Virus record (IMG/VR): IMGVR_UViG_3300020473_000034
Location: 1-55,225 of that record
DNA from: a virus
Direction: 5' to 3' (one strand)
DNA: 55,225 nt
Both the position numbers and the translations under genes were made by a program. This document shows positions 5,538 to 11,163 of this stretch, in pieces (positions within the stretch are counted from its first letter, which is position 1; each line of letters opens with the position of its first letter). The notes under the pieces were generated by a model, which was not told the DNA's origin, searched no databases, and was given only the letters and a program-made list of their open reading frames with translations.

Positions 5538-6446
5538 ATGACTAATTTACATATAGAACACCCCGAAGATACTATTTTAACTGGTGATTTATCAGTGCTT
5601 GATGCACTATTAGTACCCTCACATTTATCTGTTAAAATAGACGGAGCACCTGCAATCGTATGGGGGAAACATCCACAAACTAACAGGTTTTTTGTAGGTA
5701 CAAAATCAGTTTTTAATAAGAAGTTAGTCAAGGTAAATTATAATCACGATGAAATAGAAACTAATCATGGAACTGGAGATGTTGCCACTATTTTACACAA
5801 ATGCCTTTGTTATTTGCCCTTTACTGATAACATTTATCAAGGTGATTTTATCGGGTTTGGTGGTAAATCAGAATACACACCTAACACAATAACTTATACA
5901 TTTGATGATGAAATTGATGAGCAAATTATAATAGCACCTCACACAAGATATGTGCTTGATGGTGAATATAATGGTGATGAAAATGTACTGCGTGAGTGTG
6001 TATCAATACCATTATTATATGAACTAATTGATAGCGAAGAGTGTAAATTTGTTCAACCAAATGCAACTTATGATCTTGAAGATTCACTTGTTAATAGAAT
6101 CAAATTTGCCAAAAGTATGGCACAATTAGTAACATTTGTGGATGATAAAGAGTCAATAAGATTAAAGAAAGTGTTGAATGAATGTATTAAACAACAGATA
6201 GAAATAGACTCTTATGATTTTCCAGGAAATGAAAGTCTTATTGACTATTGGTTACTTATCAAGAGTATTAAGGAGGAATTGTTATCATCATGTTTCGATG
6301 ATTGTGAGATGATGAGTTACATTGAATATGAGGAATGTGATGGGGAAGGTTATGTTTTAACAAACCCGATTGGCACCTATAAAATAATAGATAGGGAATA
6401 TTTTAGTCATAAAAACTTCACTTTAGCAAAGCGATGGGACAGTTGA
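5538..6446 (+). CDS. Nucleotidyltransferase of the DNA/RNA-ligase superfamily (302 aa), DUF6267-like
   Basis: The start at 5538 is chosen because GGAGG lies at 5527-5531; the frame extends upstream without such a site. Residues 33-38 read KIDGAP, the KxDG motif I whose Lys33 becomes adenylated in ATP-dependent ligases and capping enzymes. The following FVGTKSVFNKK and YQGDFIGF fit the middle motifs. EGYVL (270-274) fits motif IV, and YKIID (281-285) supplies the late lysine of motif V. There is no obvious OB-fold domain after motif V, so it is a minimal adenylation domain. T4-like marine phages carry uncharacterised homologues with K-x-DGAPA and FVGTK-FNK signatures. Possible roles are end sealing or modification of RNA or DNA; the substrate is unknown. 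Confidence 0.75.
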   Translation: MTNLHIEHPEDTILTGDLSVLDALLVPSHLSVKIDGAPAIVWGKHPQTNRFFVGTKSVFNKKLVKVNYNHDEIETNHGTGDVATILHKCLCYLPFTDNIYQGDFIGFGGKSEYTPNTITYTFDDEIDEQIIIAPHTRYVLDGEYNGDENVLRECVSIPLLYELIDSEECKFVQPNATYDLEDSLVNRIKFAKSMAQLVTFVDDKESIRLKKVLNECIKQQIEIDSYDFPGNESLIDYWLLIKSIKEELLSSCFDDCEMMSYIEYEECDGEGYVLTNPIGTYKIIDREYFSHKNFTLAKRWDS

Positions 6447-6457
6447 TAAACTGGTAT
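6437..6457. repeat. Intergenic element, copy 8
   Basis: GGACAGTTGATAAACTGG includes the stop of the ligase-like gene (TGA, 6444-6446). ACAGT and ACTGG form the imperfect arms. Confidence 0.6.
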
Positions 6458-6464
6458 AAAATCA

Positions 6465-6494
6465 TTGACTTTTACCCCTTTTTATGTGTATAAT
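6465..6494 (+). promoter_or_regulatory. Near-consensus sigma70 promoter, leaderless
   Basis: TTGACT (6465-6470), 18 bases, TATAAT (6489-6494). The expected start point is about 6501, which is the A of the next gene's ATG, so the mRNA would have essentially no leader. Confidence 0.75.
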
Positions 6495-6500
6495 AAAGGT

Positions 6501-6809
6501 ATGAAAAATTCAAAATCACTATTCTCTCAGTCCATAGATTTGACTGATGACTATCTATCATTTGAGTATGTTAAAGGTGTAACAACCTCAGTATTTGACA
6601 CCTATCGTAGACAAAATGATCTCGGAATTAATATCACTATCTATCATTATGCCAATGATATTTTCAAGGTTAATGTTATGGATTATGATGATTCTAAGGG
6701 TTGCATTGTAGGAAATGAAACTCAATTAGGTGAGTTCGATAACATTTATGATGCCGAAGATTGTGTCGAAACATATCTCAAAGATGTATTACTTGACTTA
6801 GGAGTTTAA
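6501..6809 (+). CDS. Hypothetical protein (102 aa), probably leaderless
   Basis: The ATG at 6501 is taken because the longer frame from 6465 would begin inside the promoter. The sequence begins MKNSKSLFSQSIDLTDD and contains TIYHYANDIFKVNVMDYDDS and a C-terminal acidic helix (DAEDCVETYLKDVLLDLG). No family recognised. It heads a three-gene unit ending at 7149. Confidence 0.65.
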   Translation: MKNSKSLFSQSIDLTDDYLSFEYVKGVTTSVFDTYRRQNDLGINITIYHYANDIFKVNVMDYDDSKGCIVGNETQLGEFDNIYDAEDCVETYLKDVLLDLGV

Positions 6810-6811
6810 CA

Positions 6812-6940
6812 ATGAGTTGCCTACAAAATGAATTAATTCTTGAAACTTTATTCGATGAAGTTTGCGAAGAGTTTCCTAACAATAGTGATGAAATTAATGC
6901 CACTATTGCACAACAAAGATTTGACGATTTATGTCAATGA
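6812..6940 (+). CDS. Small acidic hypothetical protein (42 aa)
   Basis: ATG at 6812 with AGGAGTTTAAC before it; TGA at 6938-6940. A helical acidic peptide (ELILETLFDEVCEEFP...). It overlaps the start of the membrane protein gene by ten bases. Confidence 0.55.
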   Translation: MSCLQNELILETLFDEVCEEFPNNSDEINATIAQQRFDDLCQ

Positions 6941-7149
6941 AAGTATTAACAACAGGCAGAATTATCGGGTCATTCTTGATAGTTACTGCCTATTTTATTG
7001 TTTTACATGTATCGGCAACATTAGGGGCATTAATGCACTTAATTGCCAACGTAATTAGTATCCCATTCTTTATAAGAACTAAGGCACATGATGTGGTTAT
7101 TATGTTAACATTCCTTATGGTAATATCACTCAGCAAAATTATTACATAG
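6931..7149 (+). CDS. Small membrane protein (72 aa)
   Basis: Starts at ATG 6931 or 6937, both overlapping the upstream gene. There are two to three hydrophobic segments: about 11-30 (IIGSFLIVTAYFIVLHV), 31-47 and 55-71 (VVIMLTFLMVISLSKII). The conserved-looking loop ISIPFFIRTKAHDVV lies between them. Proteins with the same layout are common in marine T4-like phages, without known function. Probably inner-membrane. Confidence 0.7.
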   Translation: MSMKVLTTGRIIGSFLIVTAYFIVLHVSATLGALMHLIANVISIPFFIRTKAHDVVIMLTFLMVISLSKIIT

Positions 7150-7153
7150 CGGG

Positions 7154-7175
7154 TGACAGTCTGCAAAGTGTCCAC
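7154..7175. repeat. Intergenic element, copy 9
   Basis: TGACAGTCTGCAAAGTGTCC plus AC lies four bases after the stop at 7149. TGACA and TGTCC are near-complementary arms. It joins the terminator at 7177. Confidence 0.6.
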
Positions 7176-7176
7176 T

Positions 7177-7201
7177 AAATCCCCCATAGAGGGGATTTTT
7201 T
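7177..7201 (+). terminator. Intrinsic terminator
   Basis: AAATCCCC (7177-7184), loop CATAGA, GGGGATTT (7191-7198), T run to 7201. Confidence 0.8.
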
Positions 7202-7203
7202 GC

Positions 7204-7209
7204 TATTAT
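7204..7209 (+). promoter_or_regulatory. -10 box for the RNA at 7215
   Basis: TATTAT (7204-7209), overlapping TATAAATG (7209-7216), which resembles a late promoter in 7 of 8 positions. A start at about 7215-7216 would coincide with the 5' end of the RNA stem. Confidence 0.4.
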
Positions 7210-7214
7210 ATAAA

Positions 7215-7306
7215 TGTGGAGGGGGGTTGAGCATCCCTGAGACTCTTAATTAGACTGAGCAAATCAGTTAGCATAGAGTCAGACATCTGCTAATCCCTCT
7301 CCCACA
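7215..7306 (+). ncRNA. Candidate structured leader RNA (about 92 nt)
   Basis: TGTGGAGGGGGGTT (7215-7228) pairs with 7292-7306 in a 14-bp stem (two G-U, one bulged C). Stacked on it, AGCA (7230-7233) pairs with TGCT (7288-7291). Then GACTCT (7241-7246) pairs with AGAGTC (7275-7280), and GACTGA (7253-7258) with TCAGTT (7264-7269) around GCAAA. This makes one long irregular hairpin that closes at the inferred transcription start. It ends 31 bases before the gene at 7338, so it may be a riboswitch-like or stabilising leader, or a free small RNA. A GGAGG is hidden in the closing stem. Confidence 0.6.
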
Positions 7307-7337
7307 CTAACCAAAGTCCCTTTAATTCTTTTTACTT

Positions 7338-7685
7338 ATGAGAAAAATTGAAAGACAAATGAATTTCGCAATCTCAAATAAGGGTAATTGGTCATCATCA
7401 AATACCAGAGTTGAGTATAACGAAAATTCAAATTGTTCTTCTGTTTATCTACATGGTCATCAAATTGCAACCGTTTGCCATGAAACTAAAGCAGTTAAAT
7501 TGTCATCTTGTGGATATGAAACTAACACCACAAAATCAAGACTAAATGCTATTTTAGATGAGGTAAAATACGGTTGTAAAGTATTTCAAAAGAACTTTGT
7601 TTGGTTCGTTAATTATAACAATCAAAACCTAATGTTCTGGGATGGAATGATACTTATTGATGCCAATCATCTGGAGGTTGCGTAA
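7338..7685 (+). CDS. Hypothetical protein (115 aa)
   Basis: ATG at 7338 with no Shine-Dalgarno sequence, following the structured RNA at 7215-7306. The product is beta-rich with many Asn and Ser (AISNKGNWSSSNTRVEYNENSN) and a C-terminal part VFQKNFVWFVNYNNQNLMFWDGM. No family recognised. The stop codon lies inside a strong terminator, so this is probably a single-gene unit. Confidence 0.65.
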   Translation: MRKIERQMNFAISNKGNWSSSNTRVEYNENSNCSSVYLHGHQIATVCHETKAVKLSSCGYETNTTKSRLNAILDEVKYGCKVFQKNFVWFVNYNNQNLMFWDGMILIDANHLEVA

Positions 7686-7705
7686 CATTTACGCACCTCT
7701 TTTTT
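7674..7705 (+). terminator. Intrinsic terminator overlapping a stop codon
   Basis: GAGGTTGCGTAA (7674-7685) pairs with TTACGCACCTC (7689-7699) with one bulged T and a 3-base loop, then TTTTTT. The 11-bp stem includes the last codons of the gene at 7338. Confidence 0.8.
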
Positions 7706-7734
7706 CTTATTAATTATTACTTTCTTTCTTTATT

Positions 7735-7887
7735 ATGGAACCACTAACTATCAACATTTACGAAGAAGTTTGCAAGAGTTATGAACAATTTGGAAGCAAA
7801 TCTTTTGACGATATGTTTATAGGATTTGACGATCATTCTGTTTCATATCTTTATAACGAAGATTATTACAATGTAGAGGTGAAATAA
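7735..7887 (+). CDS. Small acidic hypothetical protein (50 aa)
   Basis: ATG at 7735, TAA at 7885-7887, one base before the next start. Rich in Tyr, Asp and Glu (IYEEVCKSYEQFG, NEDYYNVEVK). It shares the 'YEEVC' style with the peptide at 6812 (FDEVCEEF). No family recognised. Confidence 0.55.
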   Translation: MEPLTINIYEEVCKSYEQFGSKSFDDMFIGFDDHSVSYLYNEDYYNVEVK

Positions 7888-7888
7888 T

Positions 7889-8125
7889 ATGAATAGTTTA
7901 CAAGAATTCGTGGATTATGTGTGGTCATTCTATAACCCACAATCCGAACTTTATCCTATTAAAGGTTTAACTAAGCAAGACATATTAGAGGCAAGTTGGT
8001 TATATTTACAGATGTGTTGTTATCCATCTATGCCTGAATATTCGTGGGGTGATGGTGATAGTTTAGATAGAGAAAATGTAAGAGATATATTACTTAAAAG
8101 TCCACAATTTACATTCGGAGGTTAA
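7889..8125 (+). CDS. Hypothetical protein (78 aa)
   Basis: The sequence has two notable segments, YPIKGLTKQDILEASWLYLQ and WGDGDSLDRENVRDIL. This layout recurs in uncharacterised proteins of marine T4-like phages. Probably helical and cytoplasmic. AGAGG precedes the ATG. Confidence 0.65.
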   Translation: MNSLQEFVDYVWSFYNPQSELYPIKGLTKQDILEASWLYLQMCCYPSMPEYSWGDGDSLDRENVRDILLKSPQFTFGG

Positions 8126-8126
8126 C

Positions 8127-8297
8127 ATGAACAAATTATCACTAACTGATGCTGAATTAGATTTCCTTAGTAACATTTTAGATCAGTACGATTACACTGA
8201 GGAAGATGTTGATTTATTTACCAAATTAGAGTATAAAGTATATAAAACAAGACCACAATCTTATCAAGACAAACTAACAACAATCGGGGGTAATTAA
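8127..8297 (+). CDS. Small hypothetical protein (56 aa)
   Basis: CGGAGG precedes the ATG at 8127; TAA at 8295-8297. It begins MNKLSLTDAELDFLSNILD, a pattern like the genes at 1611 and 1823, suggesting a dispersed family of short helical proteins. Confidence 0.6.
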   Translation: MNKLSLTDAELDFLSNILDQYDYTEEDVDLFTKLEYKVYKTRPQSYQDKLTTIGGN

Positions 8298-8299
8298 CC

Positions 8300-8614
8300 A
8301 TGACTTATTATTCACAATCCGCAAATCCAAATGCAACTAATTCAGAATTAGATGCAAAGGTAATTATAAAGAATTACCAACTAAATTCGTCTCAGAAAGA
8401 TGAACTTATTGAGCAATTTGTTGAGTTACAAGTTGATAGTATGGACACGAAAACTTTAGTTGAGTTTGTAACAGATATTCTCATAGATGACTATTCTAAA
8501 TTAACAGATAATGAGTTAAAAGAGAGAGTTAATTTATTCCAAGATGATGAACAATTATATAATGAATTAGTTGAGAATGTATTAATTAGTGAACTATGTG
8601 AGGAGGTTAATTAA
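8300..8614 (+). CDS. Hypothetical acidic helical protein (104 aa)
   Basis: GGGGG precedes the start. Almost all helix, acidic, with LVEFVTDILIDDYSKLTDNELKERV, a phrase familiar from uncharacterised marine phage proteins. It directly precedes the MazF-like gene (two bases apart) and so could be its antidote, but the same kind of protein occurs without one, so this is only a possibility. Confidence 0.6.
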   Translation: MTYYSQSANPNATNSELDAKVIIKNYQLNSSQKDELIEQFVELQVDSMDTKTLVEFVTDILIDDYSKLTDNELKERVNLFQDDEQLYNELVENVLISELCEEVN

Positions 8615-8616
8615 CA

Positions 8617-8946
8617 ATGAAAACAGGTGACGTAATCTACACTAAAATTGCAAAGATGGGAAACAAAGTAAGACCATGTATTGCAATCTGTGGTAATAGT
8701 TTAAAAGAACTGTTTTTAGTTCCAATATCATCTAAGGATTGGAATACACTATCTACAGTATCAATTAGTTTCAAAGATAAGCAAGGAAGTGCAGTATTAA
8801 ACGAGGCATTTATAGGGTCAGTAAATAACATTCAAACTTCACAATGGTCAGTTAGTGATAATGCTTTTAATAAGATATTTCAGAGACTAAATGAAAGACT
8901 AGATGATAATTGGAAAGCGTTTATATCAACTTATGGGTGCGTATAA
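8617..8946 (+). CDS. MazF/PemK-like protein (109 aa)
   Basis: The N-terminus MKTGDVIYTKIAK and KVRPCIAICG (17-26) match the GD-I and K-RP-V strands of the MazF/PemK/CcdB barrel. VPISSKD (35-41) fits the piTs segment, and GSAVLNEAFIGSVNNIQT (57-74) fits the strand preceding the 'S.i..i.t' motif. MazF-type enzymes cut single-stranded RNA at short sequences. In a phage this could help shut off host translation or act as a stability module. Length fits the family (about 110 aa). Whether catalysis is retained cannot be judged here. Gene order toxin-after-small-acidic-gene is compatible with a TA pair. Confidence 0.5.
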   Translation: MKTGDVIYTKIAKMGNKVRPCIAICGNSLKELFLVPISSKDWNTLSTVSISFKDKQGSAVLNEAFIGSVNNIQTSQWSVSDNAFNKIFQRLNERLDDNWKAFISTYGCV

Positions 8947-8983
8947 TGTTATTTTTATTCCCAAATTCACCCCCTAATTAACA

Positions 8984-9148
8984 ATGAACTCTACAGAATT
9001 AGACAATTTCAGTATCAGAAACAAATCTGATTTAGACAAGTTAAGTGATGCTTACGAAGGCAATCTTCTCAACTATTTTTATGGATTTACACCCGAAGAA
9101 TCCAAACAATTTAATCAAGTAAAAAGACAAATTAGGAGGACTAAGTAA
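8984..9148 (+). CDS. Small hypothetical protein (54 aa)
   Basis: ATG at 8984, TAA at 9146-9148. Acidic N-terminal half, strongly basic C-terminus (QVKRQIRRTK). The 27 bases before and including its start are nearly repeated before the gene at 9285. Confidence 0.55.
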   Translation: MNSTELDNFSIRNKSDLDKLSDAYEGNLLNYFYGFTPEESKQFNQVKRQIRRTK

Positions 9149-9150
9149 CA

Positions 9151-9282
9151 ATGAAAAACTTTTTATTAGGTGCATTAAGTGTTATTTTAGTATATCAAGT
9201 CGTACTCCCTAAGTATGTTGATGACCTATGGTATTTGGAACAAGAATATAACATTTCATTTCAAACTTCACCCCTTAATTAA
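9151..9282 (+). CDS. Small membrane-anchored protein (43 aa)
   Basis: TTAGGAGG lies 13 bases before the ATG. The N-terminal segment NFLLGALSVILVYQVVLP is one hydrophobic span or uncleaved signal anchor, followed by an acidic tail. TAA at 9280-9282 is two bases before the next ATG. Confidence 0.55.
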   Translation: MKNFLLGALSVILVYQVVLPKYVDDLWYLEQEYNISFQTSPLN

Positions 9283-9284
9283 CA

Positions 9285-9503
9285 ATGAAAACAACACAAT
9301 TAGAAAAGGACATTGCATTTTGTATTGATGAATTAGACCTTTCTGATGAACAAATAGGAGAGATATTACGTGCATGTGAGAAACTAGGTAACATCAGTTG
9401 TGAATACTTTTGTGAGGAATTTATCTTCGAAGAGTATAACGAAGATGCCCTAGATCGTTACCATGATGATAACTATCTCAAGATAAATTGGTCATTAGAT
9501 TGA
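9285..9503 (+). CDS. Small acidic hypothetical protein (72 aa)
   Basis: Very acidic and helical (DIAFCIDELDLSDEQIGEIL, FCEEFIFEEYNEDALD), which could mimic nucleic acid or bind a basic partner. Its stop codon (TGA, 9501-9503) overlaps the -35 box of the next promoter. Confidence 0.6.
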   Translation: MKTTQLEKDIAFCIDELDLSDEQIGEILRACEKLGNISCEYFCEEFIFEEYNEDALDRYHDDNYLKINWSLD

Positions 9504-9528
9504 CAATTAATTCCAATAAGTGTATAAT
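9500..9528 (+). promoter_or_regulatory. Perfect-consensus sigma70 promoter, leaderless
   Basis: TTGACA (9500-9505), exactly 17 bases, TATAAT (9523-9528). Only seven bases separate the -10 from the ATG at 9536, so transcription should begin at or next to the start codon. Confidence 0.85.
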
Positions 9529-9535
9529 ATAAAGT

Positions 9536-9766
9536 ATGAAATACGTTTACATTATTGACTATTGGATAACATTTCCCTCATCAGAATATGGGGGAATTGT
9601 TATATGTATTGCCGAGACAGATACAGAGGTATTCGAGTTACTTTTAAATGAACAATCGTTCCCTGAAAGTAATACAAACGCTATCATGGAAAGTATTAAA
9701 AGTGCGACCAAATTAGCATTAAAAGATGAATATGAATCTGGTATAATTGAGGCATTTACTACATAA
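9536..9766 (+). CDS. Hypothetical protein (76 aa), probably leaderless
   Basis: ATG at 9536. An alpha/beta product, starting MKYVYIIDYWITFPSSEYGG and ending in an acidic helix. The strand YGGIVICIAETDTEVFELL suggests a small single-domain fold. No family recognised. The second leaderless-type gene besides 6501. Confidence 0.65.
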   Translation: MKYVYIIDYWITFPSSEYGGIVICIAETDTEVFELLLNEQSFPESNTNAIMESIKSATKLALKDEYESGIIEAFTT

Positions 9767-9793
9767 ATTAAATTAGCAATTACACTCACTATT

Positions 9794-9958
9794 ATGACAT
9801 TACTTTATGCGATTGAGGAACAAAGTACAACTGGATGGAACAAATTAGATCAACAATATAGACATTTAACAAGAGAAGAATGTAAGACTAAGTATGATTT
9901 TCTAATCCTAGATGGAGCAAATCCAGAAGATTTAAGGATAGTAAGAGACGACCTTTAA
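9794..9958 (+). CDS. Hypothetical protein (54 aa)
   Basis: ATG at 9794, TAA at 9956-9958. It begins MTLLYAIEEQSTTGWNKLD and contains LTREECKTKYDFLILDGANPEDLR. Short proteins of this type are widely shared among marine T4-like phages with no known role. Confidence 0.6.
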   Translation: MTLLYAIEEQSTTGWNKLDQQYRHLTREECKTKYDFLILDGANPEDLRIVRDDL

Positions 9959-9980
9959 TTAACACTCACTTCGTACAATC

Positions 9981-10382
9981 ATGTCTACTAAGTATATCCC
10001 GGAAGTAAATGATTACGTGATTTGGAATAGACCTAATGGAGATATTGATGAAGGTTGGATATATTTTATTGGTGATATTCCCGAAGTTAAAAAAGGTTTT
10101 CCTACTCGTGATCGTTACCTTACTATAGAAATAGGAACGAAAGATAAGAACCCTTGTGTATATACAAGTGGCAAACCAATGTTACATAAGAAGCATCATA
10201 TTTGCCTACTATGTTATGAACAGTGCTGGAAAGAGTTGGTATTTGTTAAAAGAAGAAAGAGTAAATTAGACGATACGATAATACTAACCGCCGAAGAATT
10301 GTCTGTGGAAAAGTATAAACAATCAGATGATAATAGTGTTGATATGTATAAGTCACAAGAGCACAGATATGAGGATGTGTGA
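9981..10382 (+). CDS. Conserved-type phage hypothetical protein (133 aa)
   Basis: Early strands read DYVIWNRPNGDIDEGWIYFIGD; the centre has RYLTIEIGTKDK, and HKKHHICLLCYEQCW carries clustered His and Cys that could bind metal. It is basic near 115-118 (KRRKSK) with an acidic tail. Related proteins occur in marine T4-like phages. Function unknown. Last gene before the non-coding block. Confidence 0.7.
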   Translation: MSTKYIPEVNDYVIWNRPNGDIDEGWIYFIGDIPEVKKGFPTRDRYLTIEIGTKDKNPCVYTSGKPMLHKKHHICLLCYEQCWKELVFVKRRKSKLDDTIILTAEELSVEKYKQSDDNSVDMYKSQEHRYEDV

Positions 10383-10473
10383 TAACAATCGATTTGAAGA
10401 TTTATTCGTTAAATATCATTGAAACGGTATAATCTGATACATAAAATGTTAAAAATAAGGTTTTAAATACCTT

Positions 10474-10481
10474 TATAAATA
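10474..10481 (+). promoter_or_regulatory. T4-type late promoter octamer (TATAAATA)
   Basis: Exact TATAAATA in the non-coding block. It is 355 bases from the nearest gene start, so it may drive an untranslated RNA across the DnaA-box cluster or be chance in AT-rich DNA. Confidence 0.35.
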
Positions 10482-10784
10482 TACATCTGTTTATTATAGT
10501 TTTCCACATAGTTGTTAAAAAAGGGGGTGTAATCTGTGGATAAAGTGTTAATTAACTGTGGAAAAGTATTGTGGAAAAAGTATTATATAGCGTTGTAATA
10601 TGATTTAATTAGTGTTATAAACGTCTTGTAATCTGCCGAGTTGATGCAACCTTTGCGAGCATAATATGAGGAAGGCAAGTTGTCAAGTATCAGGGACGAT
10701 TTTTCAGCAATTCTTAACATTTAGCAACGCAAATACATATATACTATTATGAGTAAATAAAAACACTAAGTAACACTATATGTG

Positions 10785-10813
10785 TTGCAATATTCTGAGG
10801 TTTATGTTATAAT
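10785..10813 (+). promoter_or_regulatory. Sigma70 promoter with extended -10
   Basis: TTGCAA (10785-10790), 17 bases, TATAAT (10808-10813), with TG one base before the -10. The -35 overlaps one arm of the hairpin AACAC-TATAT-GTGTT, which could modulate it. Confidence 0.7.
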
Positions 10814-10836
10814 AACTCTATAATCACAGGGGAATT

Positions 10837-10980
10837 ATGAACGATTATGATGCCGAATTCGTGTGGGATTATGATAACTCATGCCATGATTTTCTTGAAG
10901 AAGATTCACAGTATGATGAAGATTATGCAAGGTTCGATGATAACAACTATCAAGAACTTGCCTATCGTCATTATGCATAA
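10837..10980 (+). CDS. Very acidic microprotein (47 aa)
   Basis: CAGGGGAATT precedes the ATG at 10837; TAA at 10978-10980. More than a third of the residues are Asp or Glu, with many Tyr (DYDAEFVWDYDNS, EEDSQYDEDYARFDDNNY). It is driven by the strong promoter at 10785-10813. Phages use similar small acidic proteins as DNA mimics or inhibitors, but nothing specific can be claimed. Confidence 0.65.
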   Translation: MNDYDAEFVWDYDNSCHDFLEEDSQYDEDYARFDDNNYQELAYRHYA

Positions 10981-11136
10981 AGGCACGTAAATTTGGTCTT
11001 ATAGACTAACAACAATATAGGCACGATTAGGGCACGCTAAGTATAAACAATTGCGTGTTAGATTGTACTGCGTAGAATTATAAGAACGTCGGGACGATTA
11101 TATCACAAAGTAGAAAGAACTGCAAGCGAATCTGTG

Positions 11137-11155
11137 TGACTTTATAAACTGGCAC
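11137..11155. repeat. Intergenic element, copy 10
   Basis: TGACTTTATAAACTGGCAC is very close to the copy at 3646, but here it stands 157 bases from the nearest gene end and just upstream of a promoter. Its position favours a role tied to the following promoter. Confidence 0.6.
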
Positions 11156-11163
11156 AGGACATA

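Larger units (their letters stand above)
10383..10836. other. Non-coding AT-rich block, candidate replication origin
   Basis: 454 bases without a credible gene. Four DnaA-box-like 9-mers lie in 79 bases: TTTTCCACA (10500-10508), TGTGGATAA (10535-10543, a perfect match to the classical box on the other strand), TGTGGAAAA (10557-10565) and TGTGGAAAA (10570-10578). The form TTTTCCACA is the one described for cyanobacterial DnaA. Flanks are very AT-rich, as expected for DNA unwinding. The 9-mer TRTAATCTG recurs at 10428, 10528 and 10627. A late-promoter octamer (10474) and a sigma70 promoter (10785) also lie here, so it may combine initiation and transcription. Confidence 0.5.

Noticed and set aside
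8946-8981. 11-codon ORF overlapping the MazF-like stop
   Set aside because: Has a TAATG overlap but no ribosome site and is too short to support.
10667-10753. 28-codon ORF in the non-coding block
   Set aside because: No ribosome site and no promoter placed for it; composition looks non-coding.
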